The notes beneath the pieces were generated by a model. It was not told where the DNA came from and searched no databases. It worked only from the letters and a program-made list of their open reading frames with translations. 64,000 bases of DNA from Dallia pectoralis (Eukaryota > Chordata > Actinopteri > Esociformes > Umbridae), in the NCBI GenBank assembly GCA_029465975.1, contig CM055747.1, positions 6,599,436 through 6,663,435 on the forward strand, in the 5' to 3' direction. Positions 13,042 through 25,289 of the stretch are shown piece after piece (the first letter of the stretch is position 1; every line of letters starts with the position of its first letter). Both the position numbers and the translations under genes were made by a program.

Positions 13042-13723
13042 GCTATGAAATTAGCGCGTCCGGCGGATCGAACGGAACGAGAACACGAGACCGAGTTTTC
13101 AAACGTTCCGGTTGGAAACGCGGGAACCTGTGTTGAGTCCTTGGCGTTGCGAGTGTGCTGTGCAGCGGTTCCAAACTCTTTACTTTATAATATTTTACAC
13201 TGGATCTCTTTAAAAATCTGCAAAATATAATTGGTAGATATTCCTAGGCAATAGAATTGATTTGCGTGGACCACGGTTCCCGACACGAACCTGTGCTTGT
13301 TTATTCAAATTGAACAAGCATTGAGGTAACTGTGTACAATGTCAGCCAACAGGAAATATCTACGGGATTCGGTTATTAGAGAATTTTATGTCACTGCCTC
13401 AACACCATTGCAAAAGATGTTCGTTTCCGTGACGAATTAAAACGCCATTGCCAGAAACAATGTTCGGTCTTATATCAGGGATCGATCACAGCATATCAGG
13501 TGTTAACCTTTGGAAGCAGTGAATATTAACCAGGGACCTAGTAACAGGTCTCTGTGTTTTGAAGTGTAGCGTATTAACAATAGAACAATGGCTGCAGTGT
13601 ACCAGATGGAACATGGCCGACCAACTAGCAATAGTGTGTCCGGAATACAGTGTTCCTACAAAAAATCACTCGATTTTCAGTGCCGGCAACGGCAGTTTTA
13701 GTGAAGTAAAGTGAAAGAAGGGT
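13042..13723. other. Gene-free stretch
   Basis: No recognised feature between the hAT target duplication and the 21-bp array. Confidence 0.55.
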
Positions 13724-14365
13724 CAAGGGGGGAGAGGCAGGGGGAGGTAAAGAAGAGGCAGGGGGAGGTAAAGAAGAGGCAGGGGGAGGTAAAGAAGAGG
13801 CAGGGGGAGGTAAAGAAGAGACAGGGGGAGGGAAAGAAGAGGCAGGGGGAGGGAAAGAAGAGGCCGGGGGGGAAAGAAGAGGCAGGGGGAGGTAAAGAAG
13901 AGGCAGGGGGAGGTAAAGAAGAGGCAGGGGGAGGGAAAGAAGAGGCAGGGGGAGGGAAAGAAGAGGCAGGGGGAGGTAAAGAAGAGGCAGGGGGAGGGAA
14001 AGAAGAGGCAGGGGGAGGGAAAGAAGAGGCAGGGGGAGGTAAAGAAGAGGCAGGGGAGGTAAAGAAGAGGCAGGGGGAGGGAAAGAAGAGGCCGGGGGAG
14101 GGAAAGAAGAGGCAGGGGGAGGTAAAGAAGAGGCAGGGGGAGGTAAAGAAGAGGCAGGGGGAGGGAAAGAAGAGGCAGGGGGAGGGAAAGAAGAGGCAGG
14201 GGGAGGGAAAGAAGAGGCAGGGGGAGGGAAAGAAGAGGCAGGGGGAGGGAAAGAAGAGGCAGGGGGAGGGAAAGAAGAGGCAGGGGGAGGGAAAGAAGAG
14301 GCAGGGGGAGGTAAAGAAGAGGCAGGGGAGGTAAAGAAGAGGCAGGGGGAGGTAAAGAAGAGGCA
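13724..14365. repeat. 21-bp purine-rich minisatellite (about 30 copies)
   Basis: The unit is 'aggcagggggaggtaaagaa' plus g, alternating with 'gggaaag'. One strand is almost all purine with G5 runs every 21 bp. Two units are one base short, shifting the apparent reading frame. Open frames on both strands (KKRQGEG, PLPLLSL repeats) are by-products. Confidence 0.97.
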
Positions 14366-14531
14366 TGTTGACTCTCAGGAACTGGTACTGTAGCTGTAGT
14401 GTGCACGTGTGCGTTCGCTTGAGTACATGTGCTCATGTCAGTGTTCACGCGTGTGTGTGTGTGCGTGAGTTCCCTTGAGAGCGCGTGCGTTGGCGGTGTC
14501 AGATGAAGGAGGCGTGTTACCATCCGCCTGG

Positions 14532-14595
14532 AGGGGCCCCTGCTCTGGCAGGCGGCCGGGGGGGGGGCGCGGGTTGGCCGGGGGAGGCGTGGCAC
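14532..14595. other. G-rich stretch with long G runs
   Basis: G runs include a ten-base run near 14,560 (followed by cgcg) and 'ggccgggggagg'. They could form a G-quadruplex. A (CA)n tract follows at 14,733-14,760. Confidence 0.6.
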
Positions 14596-15207
14596 CGATC
14601 GGCCATGTTGAGGCTGAACCCAGTGCACTGTAAGCAGTGAGGTCACCGGGTGCAGCATTCCTCTGGGGCACCGTCTGTTTACACGACCGCTGGCTGCCGT
14701 GTTGAGGGAGGAGGAGGAAAGCAGGGGCCAAGCGCACACACACACACACACACACACACGCTGCATAACTACGCCGTCGGATAACACTCAACGCCTGTAT
14801 GTTTATGTGGATTATCGCCGAGCGCCAGACAAGACCTTCTATTGATTGTTTCAGACACGGAGGGAAAGTTAATAATCGCCAAGCGGCCGCACAGACGCAT
14901 CCCTGTCGGAGCCGTAGAATGGACTTTCCCTTGTTTTAGGAATGAACCATTTAAATCAATAATCGGTTTACCCTAATCGAGACAGGTTGCGCTTGACCCT
15001 CCGACCCTCACTCTCTCCGCCCTCCCGAAGTTTCTTAAAGTTTCTTCCTTCTTAATTTGTAAAAATAGTTTTGTCTGATCCCTCTCCTGCCGTCGTCCCT
15101 TTAATTCCATGTGCGGATCAACTGTACAGAGAGAAACAGCGAGGAGATAAAACAGAGACTGACATGAGGGGAAAATAGAGACGGAGAGAAACAGAGAGAT
15201 GAGAGTA

Positions 15208-15210
<3 letters not shown>

Positions 15211-15242
<32 letters not shown>
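15211..15242. repeat. (GA)n tract
   Basis: About 16 uninterrupted GA units inside a wider purine-rich stretch. Confidence 0.95.
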
Positions 15243-15246
<4 letters not shown>

Positions 15247-16018
15247 GACTGAGATAGAAAGAAGAAGAAACAAGAACAAAAAAGGTAATGAAAGATGAAG
15301 AAAACTGAGAGCCCAAAGGCGGGACTATTAAAATCAGGTCATAAAGGGAGGAACGCTTCATGTCTTTATCTTGTCAATCTACAAAAGGGGATTCAGACCA
15401 GGAACTCTGAGTGCACTTAATTACCAGGTGACAGAAATACCTGGTGTGTTTCCCGGGAGCATTTAATAGACTTTCCCTAAAGACAAAGGACACCAGGGAA
15501 ACCGTGAATCAGCATACAGGGAAAAGGCAGTTATTTCAGATGCACTGTAATGTTTATACTTGATAGGTGGAGGAGTTCTTAATAAGTTACTGATCAGGGC
15601 GATAGATGGACCTGTGGCCGGATATAAGATCCTCTGGCGGCAAGAAACTGAGAGAGGCCGTTTCTAAGTACGTAGACGTTTTCCATTTGTCCAATCAGGG
15701 GAATCAAACCAGCAATCCTAACGATGAAGGCAGTGCCCTCTACTGTCTGAACTCGGGATGGCAGTATGATTGGCTGTTGTGTTGCGCTCCCATCTCCCTC
15801 CCGGAGGCCCAGGCCAGCTGGCCGGCTCCAGTGGAACAGCTCAGAGGCCCGCACTCTCCGGAGACATCGAGTGACACCCAGTCCGAGACAGTACTCCGAC
15901 TGTATCCATGGCAAAGCAAGGGAGTGTGGGGGGGGGGGCTTCTAAAAGACCTCATTGTCTCAACGGGCGGAGTGGGAGTGTGGAGTGAGGGCTTGACGTT
16001 TGCAGCGTGACTCGCTCC
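15243..16018. other. Gene-free stretch
   Basis: No recognised gene. Overlapping frames of 106-135 codons occur near 15.6-16.15 kb on both strands, but they match no domain I know and share one CG-rich stretch. Confidence 0.5.
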
Positions 16019-16147
16019 CCGGGTGCGTCCCAAAATCGCAAGCCAATACGCGTTCGTCCTCCCTTCGTAGCGCGCAGCTCCGGCCCGTTCGGGGCTTCGC
16101 TCGAGTGAAGTGCCCTTCGTAGGTGTCTGCGGAACCGTTTCGGACAC
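16019..16147. mobile_element. Possible GC-rich MITE
   Basis: 'gggtgcgtcccaaaatcgc' on the left and 'aaccgtttcggacacgacg' on the right are an imperfect inverted pair (GTGCGTCCCAAA against GTGTCCGAAA). The decamer 'cccttcgtag' occurs twice between them. The ends look like a small DNA-transposon derivative, but no target duplication is clear. Confidence 0.35.
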
Positions 16148-16465
16148 GACGTCTCTCTTTCTCTCCCCGTCTCTGTGCGAGCCGGCCCTCCGGACCTGCC
16201 GGCCCCCCCTGGCCTGCGTGACCCCAACTGTCCGGATGGATAGGATGGTGGCGGGAGCGCGGAATCGGCTGTGGGGGTTCGAGCAAGCTGTGGACGGCCT
16301 CTCTCGCTAGTCAGGTTAAAGTGTAACCATGTCCATGTTTTCTCAGGGAAGTCTGTTTATCTAAAGGACCGACAGGGAGGCCCTTTTGTTTAACTAAGTG
16401 GAGAGGCTCGCCCTAAAAGTAAAGCTCTCTGAAAAACACACACTCACGCGTGCTCGCGTACATAC

Positions 16466-16505
16466 ACACTCACACTCACACTCACACACACACACACACA
16501 TACAT

Positions 16506-16552
<47 letters not shown>
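16466..16552. repeat. (CA)n tract
   Basis: 'cactcacactcaca' passes into two (CA)n runs split by 'tacatgcatt'. Another (CA)n/(TA)n lies at 16,772-16,810. Confidence 0.95.
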
Positions 16553-16556
<4 letters not shown>

Positions 16557-16777
16557 GGAACCAGGTGGCCCTTCTCGCGTCCCTTCCAGACGACGTGCAC
16601 ACTGCGTGTGTGTCTGTACACGTTTGTGTGCTGAGCATAAAATACAGATATGAACACGGACCGCTAACCGCCGATCGGATGTACAGTATTATTCTGTAAT
16701 ATAGGTTTACATGTAACTCAAGATCAACATGGGACTCTCATGCAAACCTGCCAACACAAAAACACACAGACACACAG

Positions 16778-16810
<33 letters not shown>

Positions 16811-17499
16811 AATCCAGCCAATGGGTCACTGTAAGCTGTCTTGTTTGTACTTTAGTATCAGCTCCAGATCTATACCTGAGGGCTGAATTCTTGAAGGACA
16901 TCTGATATATTCTCCAGAGTTCACCTTGCACCTTTTGGAGAACGGCACGTACTGTAACGTTCGCAGACACGCACGCGCGCACAAATCAAACGCACGTGTC
17001 CACACTCCCGGAAAAAAATCTGTCCTGTAACTGGTTCAGAATGAAGACATCGAAAAATATTGAATACCCCGAAGACGGCAAAAAGTGATGGAAAGAATGA
17101 GGGAATGTGAGAAAGAAAAATACACGTGGCTCGCAATGTGCGGTTTGTGAATGATTTGTTCCTTTTGACTGAGTCATGATTTATTTGATTTGTGACTCAT
17201 TTGGCCTCCTGACATGCTGGTCCACAGGGAGTCTTATTAGAGCGTGTTTAACACGGTTCTCCGGCCCGTATACTTGGGACACACGAGACCTGACCATTAA
17301 CTTTTTAACTTGCCAAAGAAAATCCAATAAAATGGAAGATAAAATGGAACAATAGGAAAAGGGCTGGACTTTCTTACAATCTGCTAAAGGTATGGCTGCT
17401 TCGGAAAGCACATCATTCCTCAGATCAGTTATTAAATCAAATATTGAGCAATTCCCGTGTTTCTAGGGTGAAATGCGGCAACCGTAGATTAGAATTTTA
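16553..17499. other. Gene-free stretch
   Basis: Contains the (CA)n at 16,772. Nothing else was recognised. Confidence 0.55.
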
Positions 17500-17965
17500 G
17501 ATTAGATTTAACTTTGTCATTTGTACAGTACAACGAAATGCAGGTTGCATCCAATCAAACGTGCAAAAGAGCAATGCAAAAGATATGGAGTACAGTGTGA
17601 GGATGTGCAATAGACATGGATGAGTAAATGTGCAGGAATTCAGTTCAACAATGTAGCAAACTGCAAATGTGCTGAGGGCAACACCAGTGGAGAACATCTG
17701 TGCAGGTGGTAAACGGATTGTACAAACAATAAGCATTGTGCAAAAGACAAATATAATAAATAGCCTAGCAGTGTGCAGGGCGAGATGTAGCAATAAGAGT
17801 GCAAATGGCAGACCAAGTAAATAAGTTAGCAGTGTGTAGGCAAGAGGTAGCAATGGAAGTACAACAGTACTCATTGTGCAAATGGCAGACACAAAAAAAA
17901 TTAGGAAGCAATAACAAAACCACAAAACGAATAGTTTGAAACCATAACCAAAAACACGGTTCATT
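17500..17965. repeat. Teleost dispersed repeat (LINE 3'-end type)
   Basis: 'tcatttgtacagtacaacga' then 'aatgcaggttgcatcc', followed by many 'gtgcaaa', 'gtgtgcag' and 'gcaaatggcagac' blocks, resembles a fish interspersed repeat often seen at LINE 3' ends. It is moderately self-repetitive and has no coding signal. It joins directly to the Tc1 fragment at 17,985. Confidence 0.5.
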
Positions 17966-17984
17966 TAAAAGCGATCTAGAATGT

Positions 17985-18272
17985 GTCCCTGCCACACATT
18001 GTTTGGGAATGGTTTGAGGAACATGACGAAATGCTCAAGGTGTTGACTTGGCCCTCCAAGTCCCCAGATCTCAATACAATTGAGCATCGGTGGGATGTGC
18101 TGGATCAACAAGTCCAATTGAAGGCGGCTCCGCCTCTCAACTTATACGACTTGAGGAATCTGCAGCGAATCACGGTCCTGGTGCCAGATGCCCACATGAT
18201 AACCGCAAGGGTCTTGTCGGCGGCACACGGAGAACGAACAGCATATTAGACAGAACGTTTTGGCACATCAGT
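17985..18272 (+). mobile_element. Tc1-like transposase 3' fragment (family A)
   Basis: The frame reads VWEWFEEHDEMLKVLTWPS, then KSPDLNTIEHRWDVLDQQVQ. This is the end of a Tc1/mariner DDE domain, with the third catalytic acidic residue in the TIEH motif. The right terminus is 'cgttttggcacatcagt'. The left part is absent, where sequence of the 17.5-kb dispersed repeat abuts. It is a pseudogene fragment. Confidence 0.85.
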
Positions 18273-19675
18273 CCATTTGCCAAACAGTGGACTGTTGGAA
18301 CTCAAATATTTTTAGATGGTTGCATATCCTTCACCAGACTGATGTGTTCTCGCTACCTTCTTCCTGAGGTCCTCTGAGATCAATTTTTCCTACGACGTTT
18401 TGTGTTATGCATTCATCTGTATGAGGAAACTAACCACATTCGTTTGATGACCATGCTATTAAGAAGCTGCCACAGGCAGACAGGACTGTCAATGTGCAAA
18501 TTTCCCAGAAAACTCAGTGGAAACCGAGCTGCACATCCTAACCTCCTGCCAAATGCATCATCGCATGAAAACCATGCATTTTTCTCAGATCATACACACC
18601 GACAAAGCATCTGAAAACCAGTCAAGCTTTGAGGATCTCACGTATTTGTTTGGCGAAACATTGCAAAGTGCAACCGTAGCAACGTGACTTGTGACCTGTT
18701 GCCATGAGAACAGGGCAACCAGTGGAGCGCAAACAACCCTGTGAACTTAACCCGTGTCTGTTTTCTCACCTTGTTGCTCTAATGCTCTCAGTCCTAACTA
18801 TTTACACATCCTTCCATCGCTGTTAGTGACAAATTAGACAAATAGAGACATATTCATATTAGTTCCTACCGGCACATACGTACAACACAGCGCGCACTGT
18901 CACAAACAATTCAGAACTTTAAACGTGTAATTTCAATTGAATCGACAGGACAGAGGGGAAAAAAGAGAGACGGAGAAACCCAAATACACAATGAGGGACA
19001 AAGAGAAGGACGGAGAGAGTGCACAGAGACAGACAGAAATAGAGCGACGGATAAGAGCTGCCGCTCCACAACAGATTGCGTGTCAGATATAGAACGTGGA
19101 CCGCTCCCGGTGCCAGCGCCTGAGACATCAAACACGAAAGACCCGACTCACAAATCCCCGACCCGCTAATGAGAGACTCACCGCGACGCGGTCTTCCACG
19201 CCAAAACCAACACCTGTCCGAGGCTGCTCACTCCACGGCCTGTAACCGGCGAATCACCTCTCGCCCTCGCTCTTTCCTGTATGTGCTAATTTATTCTAGG
19301 CGGCGTGTTTTGGAAATATCTCAACATCCTGCTGACTCTCTGTTTACAGAGCAACGGCAGAACTGATTTAGCGACCTCAGGGCTTTAGTCGTGAACCCGA
19401 GGGAGGCCAGACATAGCCGCACGAATCCCAAATCGACCCTGTCAACAGACGCCTCCATGGGCTGAGTGTACATCCACGAGGGGCCCGGAGGCACTTCGGC
19501 TAGGAATAGGGCACAGACTGGAGGTCAGAGCGATTGAGGCCCTAGAACCTGACGGAGAGTGGGAGCAAATAGATTTTTTTAATTAACTGCTTGTGGGTTT
19601 GACCGGTACTCAAAAGGTCCGTCTCAAAACCTCTGCCACTTCTTGCTCCCAATCCATTTCATAATTTTCTCGACA
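18273..19675. other. Gene-free stretch
   Basis: No gene. 'aatcccaaatcgaccctgtc' (19,425) and 'ggaatagggcacagact' (19,503) faintly resemble the salmonid repeat seen at 22,998, but are too diverged to call. Confidence 0.5.
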
Positions 19676-20582
19676 TGTGCCCTTTCTCCCTCTCCGCATG
19701 TGCCCTTTCTCCCTCTCCACATGTGCCCTTTCTCCCTCTCCACCCACTCCACATGTGCCCTTCCTCCCTCTCCACAAGTGCCCTTTCTCCCTCTCCACAT
19801 GTGCCCTTACTCCCTCTCCACATGTGCCCTTCCTCCCTCTCCACATGTGCCCTTTCTCCCTCTCCGCATGTGCCCTTTCTCCCTCTCCGCATGTGCCCTT
19901 TCTCCCTCTCCACCCTCTCCACATGTGCCCTTCCTCCCTCTCCACATGTGCCCTTCCTCCCTCTCCACATGTGCCCTTCCTCCCTCTCCACATGTGCCCT
20001 TCCTCCCTCTCCACATGTGCCCTTTCTCCCTCTCCACATGTGCCCTTTCTCCCTCTCCACATGTGCCCTTTCTCCCTCTCCGCATGTGCCCTTTCTCCCT
20101 CTCCGCATGTGCCCTTTCTCCCTCTCCACCCTCTCCACATGTGCCCTTCCTCCCACTCCACATGTGCCCTTTCTCCCTCTCCACATGTGCCCTTCCTCCC
20201 TCTCCACATGTGCCCTTCCTCCCTCTCCACATGTGCCCTTTCTCCCTCTCCACATGTGCCCTTTCTCCCTCTCCGCATGTGCCCTTTCTCCCTCTCCGCA
20301 TGTGCCCTTTCTCCCTCTCCACCCTCTCCACATGTGCCCTTCCTCCCACTCCACATGTGCCCTTTCTCCCTCTCCACATGTGCCCTTCCTCCCTCTCCAC
20401 ATGTGCCCTTCCTCCCTCTCCACATGTGCCCTTTCTCCCTCTCCACATGTGCCCTTTCTCCCTCTCCACATGTGCCCTTCCTCCCTCTCCACATGTGCCC
20501 TTTCTCCCTCTCCACATGTGCCCTTCCTCCCTCTCCACATGTGCCCTTTCTCCCTCTCCACATGTGCCCTTTCTCCCACTCC
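19676..20582. repeat. 23-bp pyrimidine-rich minisatellite with higher-order structure (about 39 copies)
   Basis: The unit is 'catgtgccctttctccctct' plus 'cca' or 'ccg', with ttt/ttc variants. A 9-bp partial unit ('caccctctc') interrupts at 19,911, 20,127 and 20,320, preceded each time by two 'ccg' units. Since 23 is not a multiple of three, one 23-residue peptide repeat is read in all three frames, giving overlapping open frames of over 300 codons on both strands. Confidence 0.97.
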
Positions 20583-20774
20583 TTTCCTCACGTGCCTGAA
20601 CACGGCCTTCTCCCCCCCGATTCTCAGTTTCTCTTCCTCCCACGCAATTCCTGTCTCCATTAAGAGATATTATTTTACCCTGAGACTTTCTGTGCACACC
20701 GCTTGATCAACGACAGCACACGCAGCTCAACAAATGTAGCTGGCACGGTATTGGTATTGGAACCCCCCGCCCCA

Positions 20775-20800
20775 CACACACACACACACACACACACACC
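20775..20800. repeat. (CA)n tract
   Basis: About 12 CA units follow 'cccccgcccca'. Confidence 0.95.
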
Positions 20801-21946
20801 CTAAACAGACAGTGGGAGGAAATGTTGTGTGACATGAGGTGCCGGTGTTCTGGGTGTCGCATTAAGCGTTCGGGGGAACATGTGGCTCCACTCATGCTAA
20901 CCGCCGTTTGGTTTTTCCTACCTGCATATTCCCAGCTCTTCTCTTACACACAGATGTGTACACACGGATTCCCGGACCCGGGGTTTTCCAGCAGAATATA
21001 GCCCAGAGCGTCACACCACTTCCCAGAGTGCACCCTGCTACATTTGCTTTACAGTGAATATGACAAATTACCGTGCGGCATCTTGGCAAACTCTAAACGT
21101 TTAGCTCCAATCTAACGTCTTCACGAGGTCTACGTGCTCGCCGTGCGTGTTCATCGGAGGGTTGCAACGACTTTTTGCAACAAAAAGTTGCAAAAACGTA
21201 CTTCTTTCTACAGTCTTACAAGCTGACGCCAAGTTCACTTGATTAGCAGATGCTGCGGTGGGATGTAAGAGGGCGTAGTTGTGAAAATAATATTTACTAC
21301 CCTCTTACCCGGCAGGTGTTGTTTACAGTTGTATCACACATACACCTGAATGTATGTCTGTCAGGGAATGAATCGGTCCAGTTTAAAGCAGAAAATCTGC
21401 ACTTGTTGCAACAATAAAGGCACTCATTTGCTCCCGTATCTGTGGAAATGCTGATGGATGAGGTGAGAGAAATTCAACCAGTCCGAAATTCATAGACAGG
21501 GGTGTGGATGAAAAGAAGGACTAAAGAGTTGGCTGTATAGTGTTCGTTAACGTTTACTTTGTTTAGACAACAGATATTTTGGGTTATGACTGGGTGCAAA
21601 ATAATTGCTGATGAGGCATATATCGTATGTATATCATTGCATAATAACAGCTACTGCACAGCCAACAACAGTGTGAACCACTGCCCTCCTGCAGCTATTG
21701 GGAGACCCATATAAAAAGTATTGTAGCGTTACATCATTTATAGTAATAATAAGTAATAATATAATTCCTGCAGAAACAGGACAATCAATTTAAGACATGG
21801 CATCAGCTTCTCTTTTTCCAAACGAAGCCCGTAGGCGGTCGTTTGGGATTGAGGCCACTTACTCTTCTGTCGACACCCACTAAAAAGGGTTAGATGCTAA
21901 ACTAGGTCAACAGACACCATTGGAGACACACACAACAGAGTCAGGA
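20801..21946. other. Gene-free stretch
   Basis: No recognised feature before the 13/14-bp array. Confidence 0.55.
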
Positions 21947-22893
21947 CCACAGTCGAACAACACAGTCGAACAACACAGTCAGGACCACACAGTCGAACAA
22001 CACGGTCAGGACCACACAGTCGAACAACACAGTCAGGACCACACAGTCGAACAACACAGTCAGGACCACACAGTCGAACAACACAGTCGAACAACACAGT
22101 CAGGACCACACAGTCGAACAACACAGTCAGGACCACACAGTCGAACAACACAGTCAAGACCACACAGTCGAACAACACAGTCAGGACCAAACAGTCGAAC
22201 AACACAGTCGAACAACACAGTCGAACAACACACTCAGGACCACACAGTCGAACAACACACTCAGGACCACACAGTCAAACAACACAGTCAGGACCAAACA
22301 GTCGAACAACACAGTCAGGACCAAACAGTCGAACAACACAGTCGAACAACACAGTCAGGACCACACAGTCGAACAACACAGTCAAACAACACAGTCAGGA
22401 CCACACAGTCGAACAACACAGTCAGGACCACACAGTCAAACAACACAGTCAGGACCACACAGTCGAACAACACAGTCAGGACCAAACAGTCGAACAACAC
22501 AGTCGAACAACAAAGTCACGACTACACAGTCGAACAACACAGTCAAACAACACAGTCAGGACCACACAGTCGATCAACACAGTCAGGACCACACAGTCGA
22601 ACAACAGTCAGGACCACACAGTCGAACAACACAGTCAGGACCAAACAGTCGAACAACACAGTCAGGACCACACAGTCGAACAACACAGTCGAACAACTCA
22701 GTCGAACAACACAGTCAAACAACACAGTCAAACAACACAGTCAAACAACAGGGTCGAACAACAGGGTCGAACAACACAGTCGAACAACACAGTCGAACAA
22801 CACAGTCGAACAACACAGTCGAACAACACAGTCGGACAACACAGTCGGACAACACAGTCGGACAACACAGTCGGACAACACAGTCAAACAGAG
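21947..22893. repeat. Mixed 13/14-bp minisatellite
   Basis: Two modules alternate: 'cgaacaacacagt' (13 bp) and 'caggaccacacagt' (14 bp). Runs of 27-bp pairs dominate the left, and runs of the 13-bp module alone the right end (22,680-22,890, with 'cggacaac' and 'caaacaac' variants). The 339-codon frame across it is an artefact. Confidence 0.95.
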
Positions 22894-22997
22894 GATGCCC
22901 TCAGCTCATAGATTGGGGATCACGTTGCGGAGCATATAATTATACTTTCCAACGTGTCTAACTACAACCTGATCTCCTACTATGCTCTCCTTTTCTC

Positions 22998-23055
22998 CGG
23001 GGCTTCGGCTAAAAGTAGTGCACTATATAGAGCACGTGGTGTTGTTTGGGACTCG
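22998..23055. mobile_element. Short salmoniform-type interspersed repeat
   Basis: 'ggcttcggctaaaagtagtg' then 'cactatatagagcacg' then 'gtttgggac' follows the consensus order of a very common salmonid repeat. Only about 60 bp are recognisable. Confidence 0.6.
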
Positions 23056-23697
23056 CTTTCTGTGAGATAAACGGGCGTCTTTAATAGGGCTGAGAACCTG
23101 CAGAGCCTGCAGGGAGTAAAAATGTCTGTATCGTATTTATATCTTACGGTGTCAGCTGCGTGCCTGGGGCTGCTTTCTGCCCGTCCGCCTGACTGTCTGT
23201 AGTGTGTCAGTCTGTCAGTTGTCCGTCTGTCCGTTTGCTTGGCTTGAATCTATCTGTGCCCGTCTTGCCATCAGTGTAGTCGTCTGTGTGCTAAAATTAA
23301 AGCTATGTGTGTCAGACGGAGACCTCAGGCCCAGTGACAGAGAGATGATGAACTGATTGATGAAGCTGGGTGCCAGAGAGGGAGAAAGACTGCAGAATGA
23401 GAACATGACCAGCCTTGTCTCATGTATTTTAAGTTTATACGTTTGGTATGCAAATGACTGTACGTGTGTTAAAGACAGCACAAACAGATATGGAACAAGG
23501 CTAAAATCTGAGCATTCATTGATATAGTCGAGAAACTTGCTGCTATGGTTGCACATTGAGGTATTGTCACAATAATACATGAGATTATTGATGTTGGCTT
23601 TTTTTTATTGTGCATTATGTGTCTCCATGATCTGTGGGAAATATTGCGGTTGAATCTGGTCTATCCTATCAGGTAGTTGATGCCTGTATGCCTGATA
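23056..23697. other. Gene-free stretch
   Basis: No recognised feature. Short 'gtctgtc' repeats occur around 23,190-23,230. Confidence 0.55.
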
Positions 23698-24196
23698 TAT
23701 AGCTGAAATAGAACTGAAGTATGGTCAATGTACAGCAGAAGTAAAGCTGATGCATGTCTGATAAATAGCTGAAATAGAACTGAAGTATGGTCAATGTACA
23801 GCAGAAGTAAAGCTGATGCATGTCTGATAAATAGCTGAAATAGAACTGAAGTATGGTCAATGTACAGCAGAAGTAAAGCTGATGCATGTCTGATAAATAG
23901 CTGAAATAGAACTGAAGTATGGTCAATGTACAGCAGAAGTAAAGCTGATGCATGTCTGATAAATAGCTGAAATAGAACTGAAGTATGGTCAATGTACAGC
24001 AGAAGTAAAGCTGATGCATGTCTGATACATAGCTGAAATAGAACTGAAGTATGGTCAATGTACAGCAGAAGTAAAGCTGATGCATGTCTGATACATAGCT
24101 GAAATAGAACTGAAGTATGGTCAATGTACAGCAGAAGTAAAGCTGATGCATGTCTGATACATAGCTGAAATAGAACTGAAGTATGGTCAATGTACA
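23698..24196. repeat. 66-bp minisatellite, nearly identical copies (about 7.5)
   Basis: The unit contains 'gctgaaatagaactgaagta' and 'ggtcaatgtacagcagaagt'. Full units are identical except one base: the first four carry 'gataaatag', the next three 'gatacatag'. The first partial unit has 'gatatatag'. The minus strand stays open (22-residue repeat) but has no gene features. Confidence 0.96.
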
Positions 24197-25289
24197 CTAC
24201 AAATACACCAAAAATGCATGGTATTGGGAAGTTTGTGTAAATGTTAAGGAAGATCAAGTTATAATTCAAAGTAGAAAAAGAAAAAAAAACAGAAGACACA
24301 AACAACTTCCTGAGAAAGCTCTTATTTATGGTTCATAAAATAGCCTCGGAGATTAGATAGTATTTCAGAGAAATACCCTCTGGTATGTGCTAACCACTAA
24401 ACCGCGCATTCTGTTGAACACTCCCGTTCTGTGGAAGAACCGTCACAGCCACGGTGGAACCTTGCAACGAGAAGATGTTCCACGGACCGGCCGGCGTTAC
24501 TCAGTGGACTGTCGCCGGTCCGAGGCCCATATTTAAGAAACGTTGTAATAAAACATGCCGTTGGAAAGCTCCATCAAATGTGCGCATAACAGGACAACAG
24601 AGGGAAAAACACTAGTGGGTAACACAAGTCGACTGGAGTCTTAATAAGAGACAGAGAGTCTTTCTTTCCTGTTTAAGAACAGCCCTTCCCTTGGGGCCGG
24701 AGCACGATCGGTGTCAGGCCCTCTGCTGCCCTGGAGGAAGGAAAGAGGCCTGAACCGGTTTGGTATTTCTATATGGTTCTTTCCTTTTCCCAGCCTCCCT
24801 CTCTCCCTCTCTCACACACACACACACACACACCTTTTCACTCATTCGCTCTCTCAACATGACAGCTGTCTCGTGTGTAATACCTGGCAGAGCGGCAGTC
24901 ACGTGGCACTACCTGCGAGGACGTAGGGAACCGTTCGAAGCCTAGCGTTGGGCCAGGCGGGGCCACATCTGGACATGTTCTGGAAGGTTGTAACTCTAGA
25001 AGCTCTCCCAACGCACCGTTTCCCCATTTACAGTACATTGTTTATTTGGATCCGTTCTACTTCCCCGGTCAATAGGCAGAGTTCTTAGAAGGTAAATGTA
25101 GCCGACGCCACCACGAGGCCCCAGTCAGAGGGGCCTCCATCTCTACTCTCACACACACAGCGCACACACATGCATGTCTTCCCCATCTGGTGGAGACCTA
25201 AGACCTAACCATGCCTAGGAAAACATGGAGCACAATTGCTTAGCCTCATAACTAACCCCAAGTCATTCTTCCACCATAAAAATGCCTAG
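24197..25289. other. Gene-free stretch
   Basis: Only the (CA)n at 24,811 was recognised. Confidence 0.55.
24811..24833. repeat. (CA)n tract
   Basis: About 11 CA units follow a CT-rich stretch. Confidence 0.9.

Noticed and set aside
13006..13230. Small frame beginning MNRFSIPIPINRAM
   Set aside because: Its first part is the hAT terminal repeat and target duplication.
19610..20706. Overlapping frames of over 300 codons on both strands (REKGHMWRG and CALSPSPHV repeats)
   Set aside because: A stop-free 23-bp repeat reads open in all frames. The same peptide recurs in each frame.
21920..22939. 339-codon frame (SNNTVRTTQ repeats)
   Set aside because: It follows the 13/14-bp array, and the short unique ends carry no domain.
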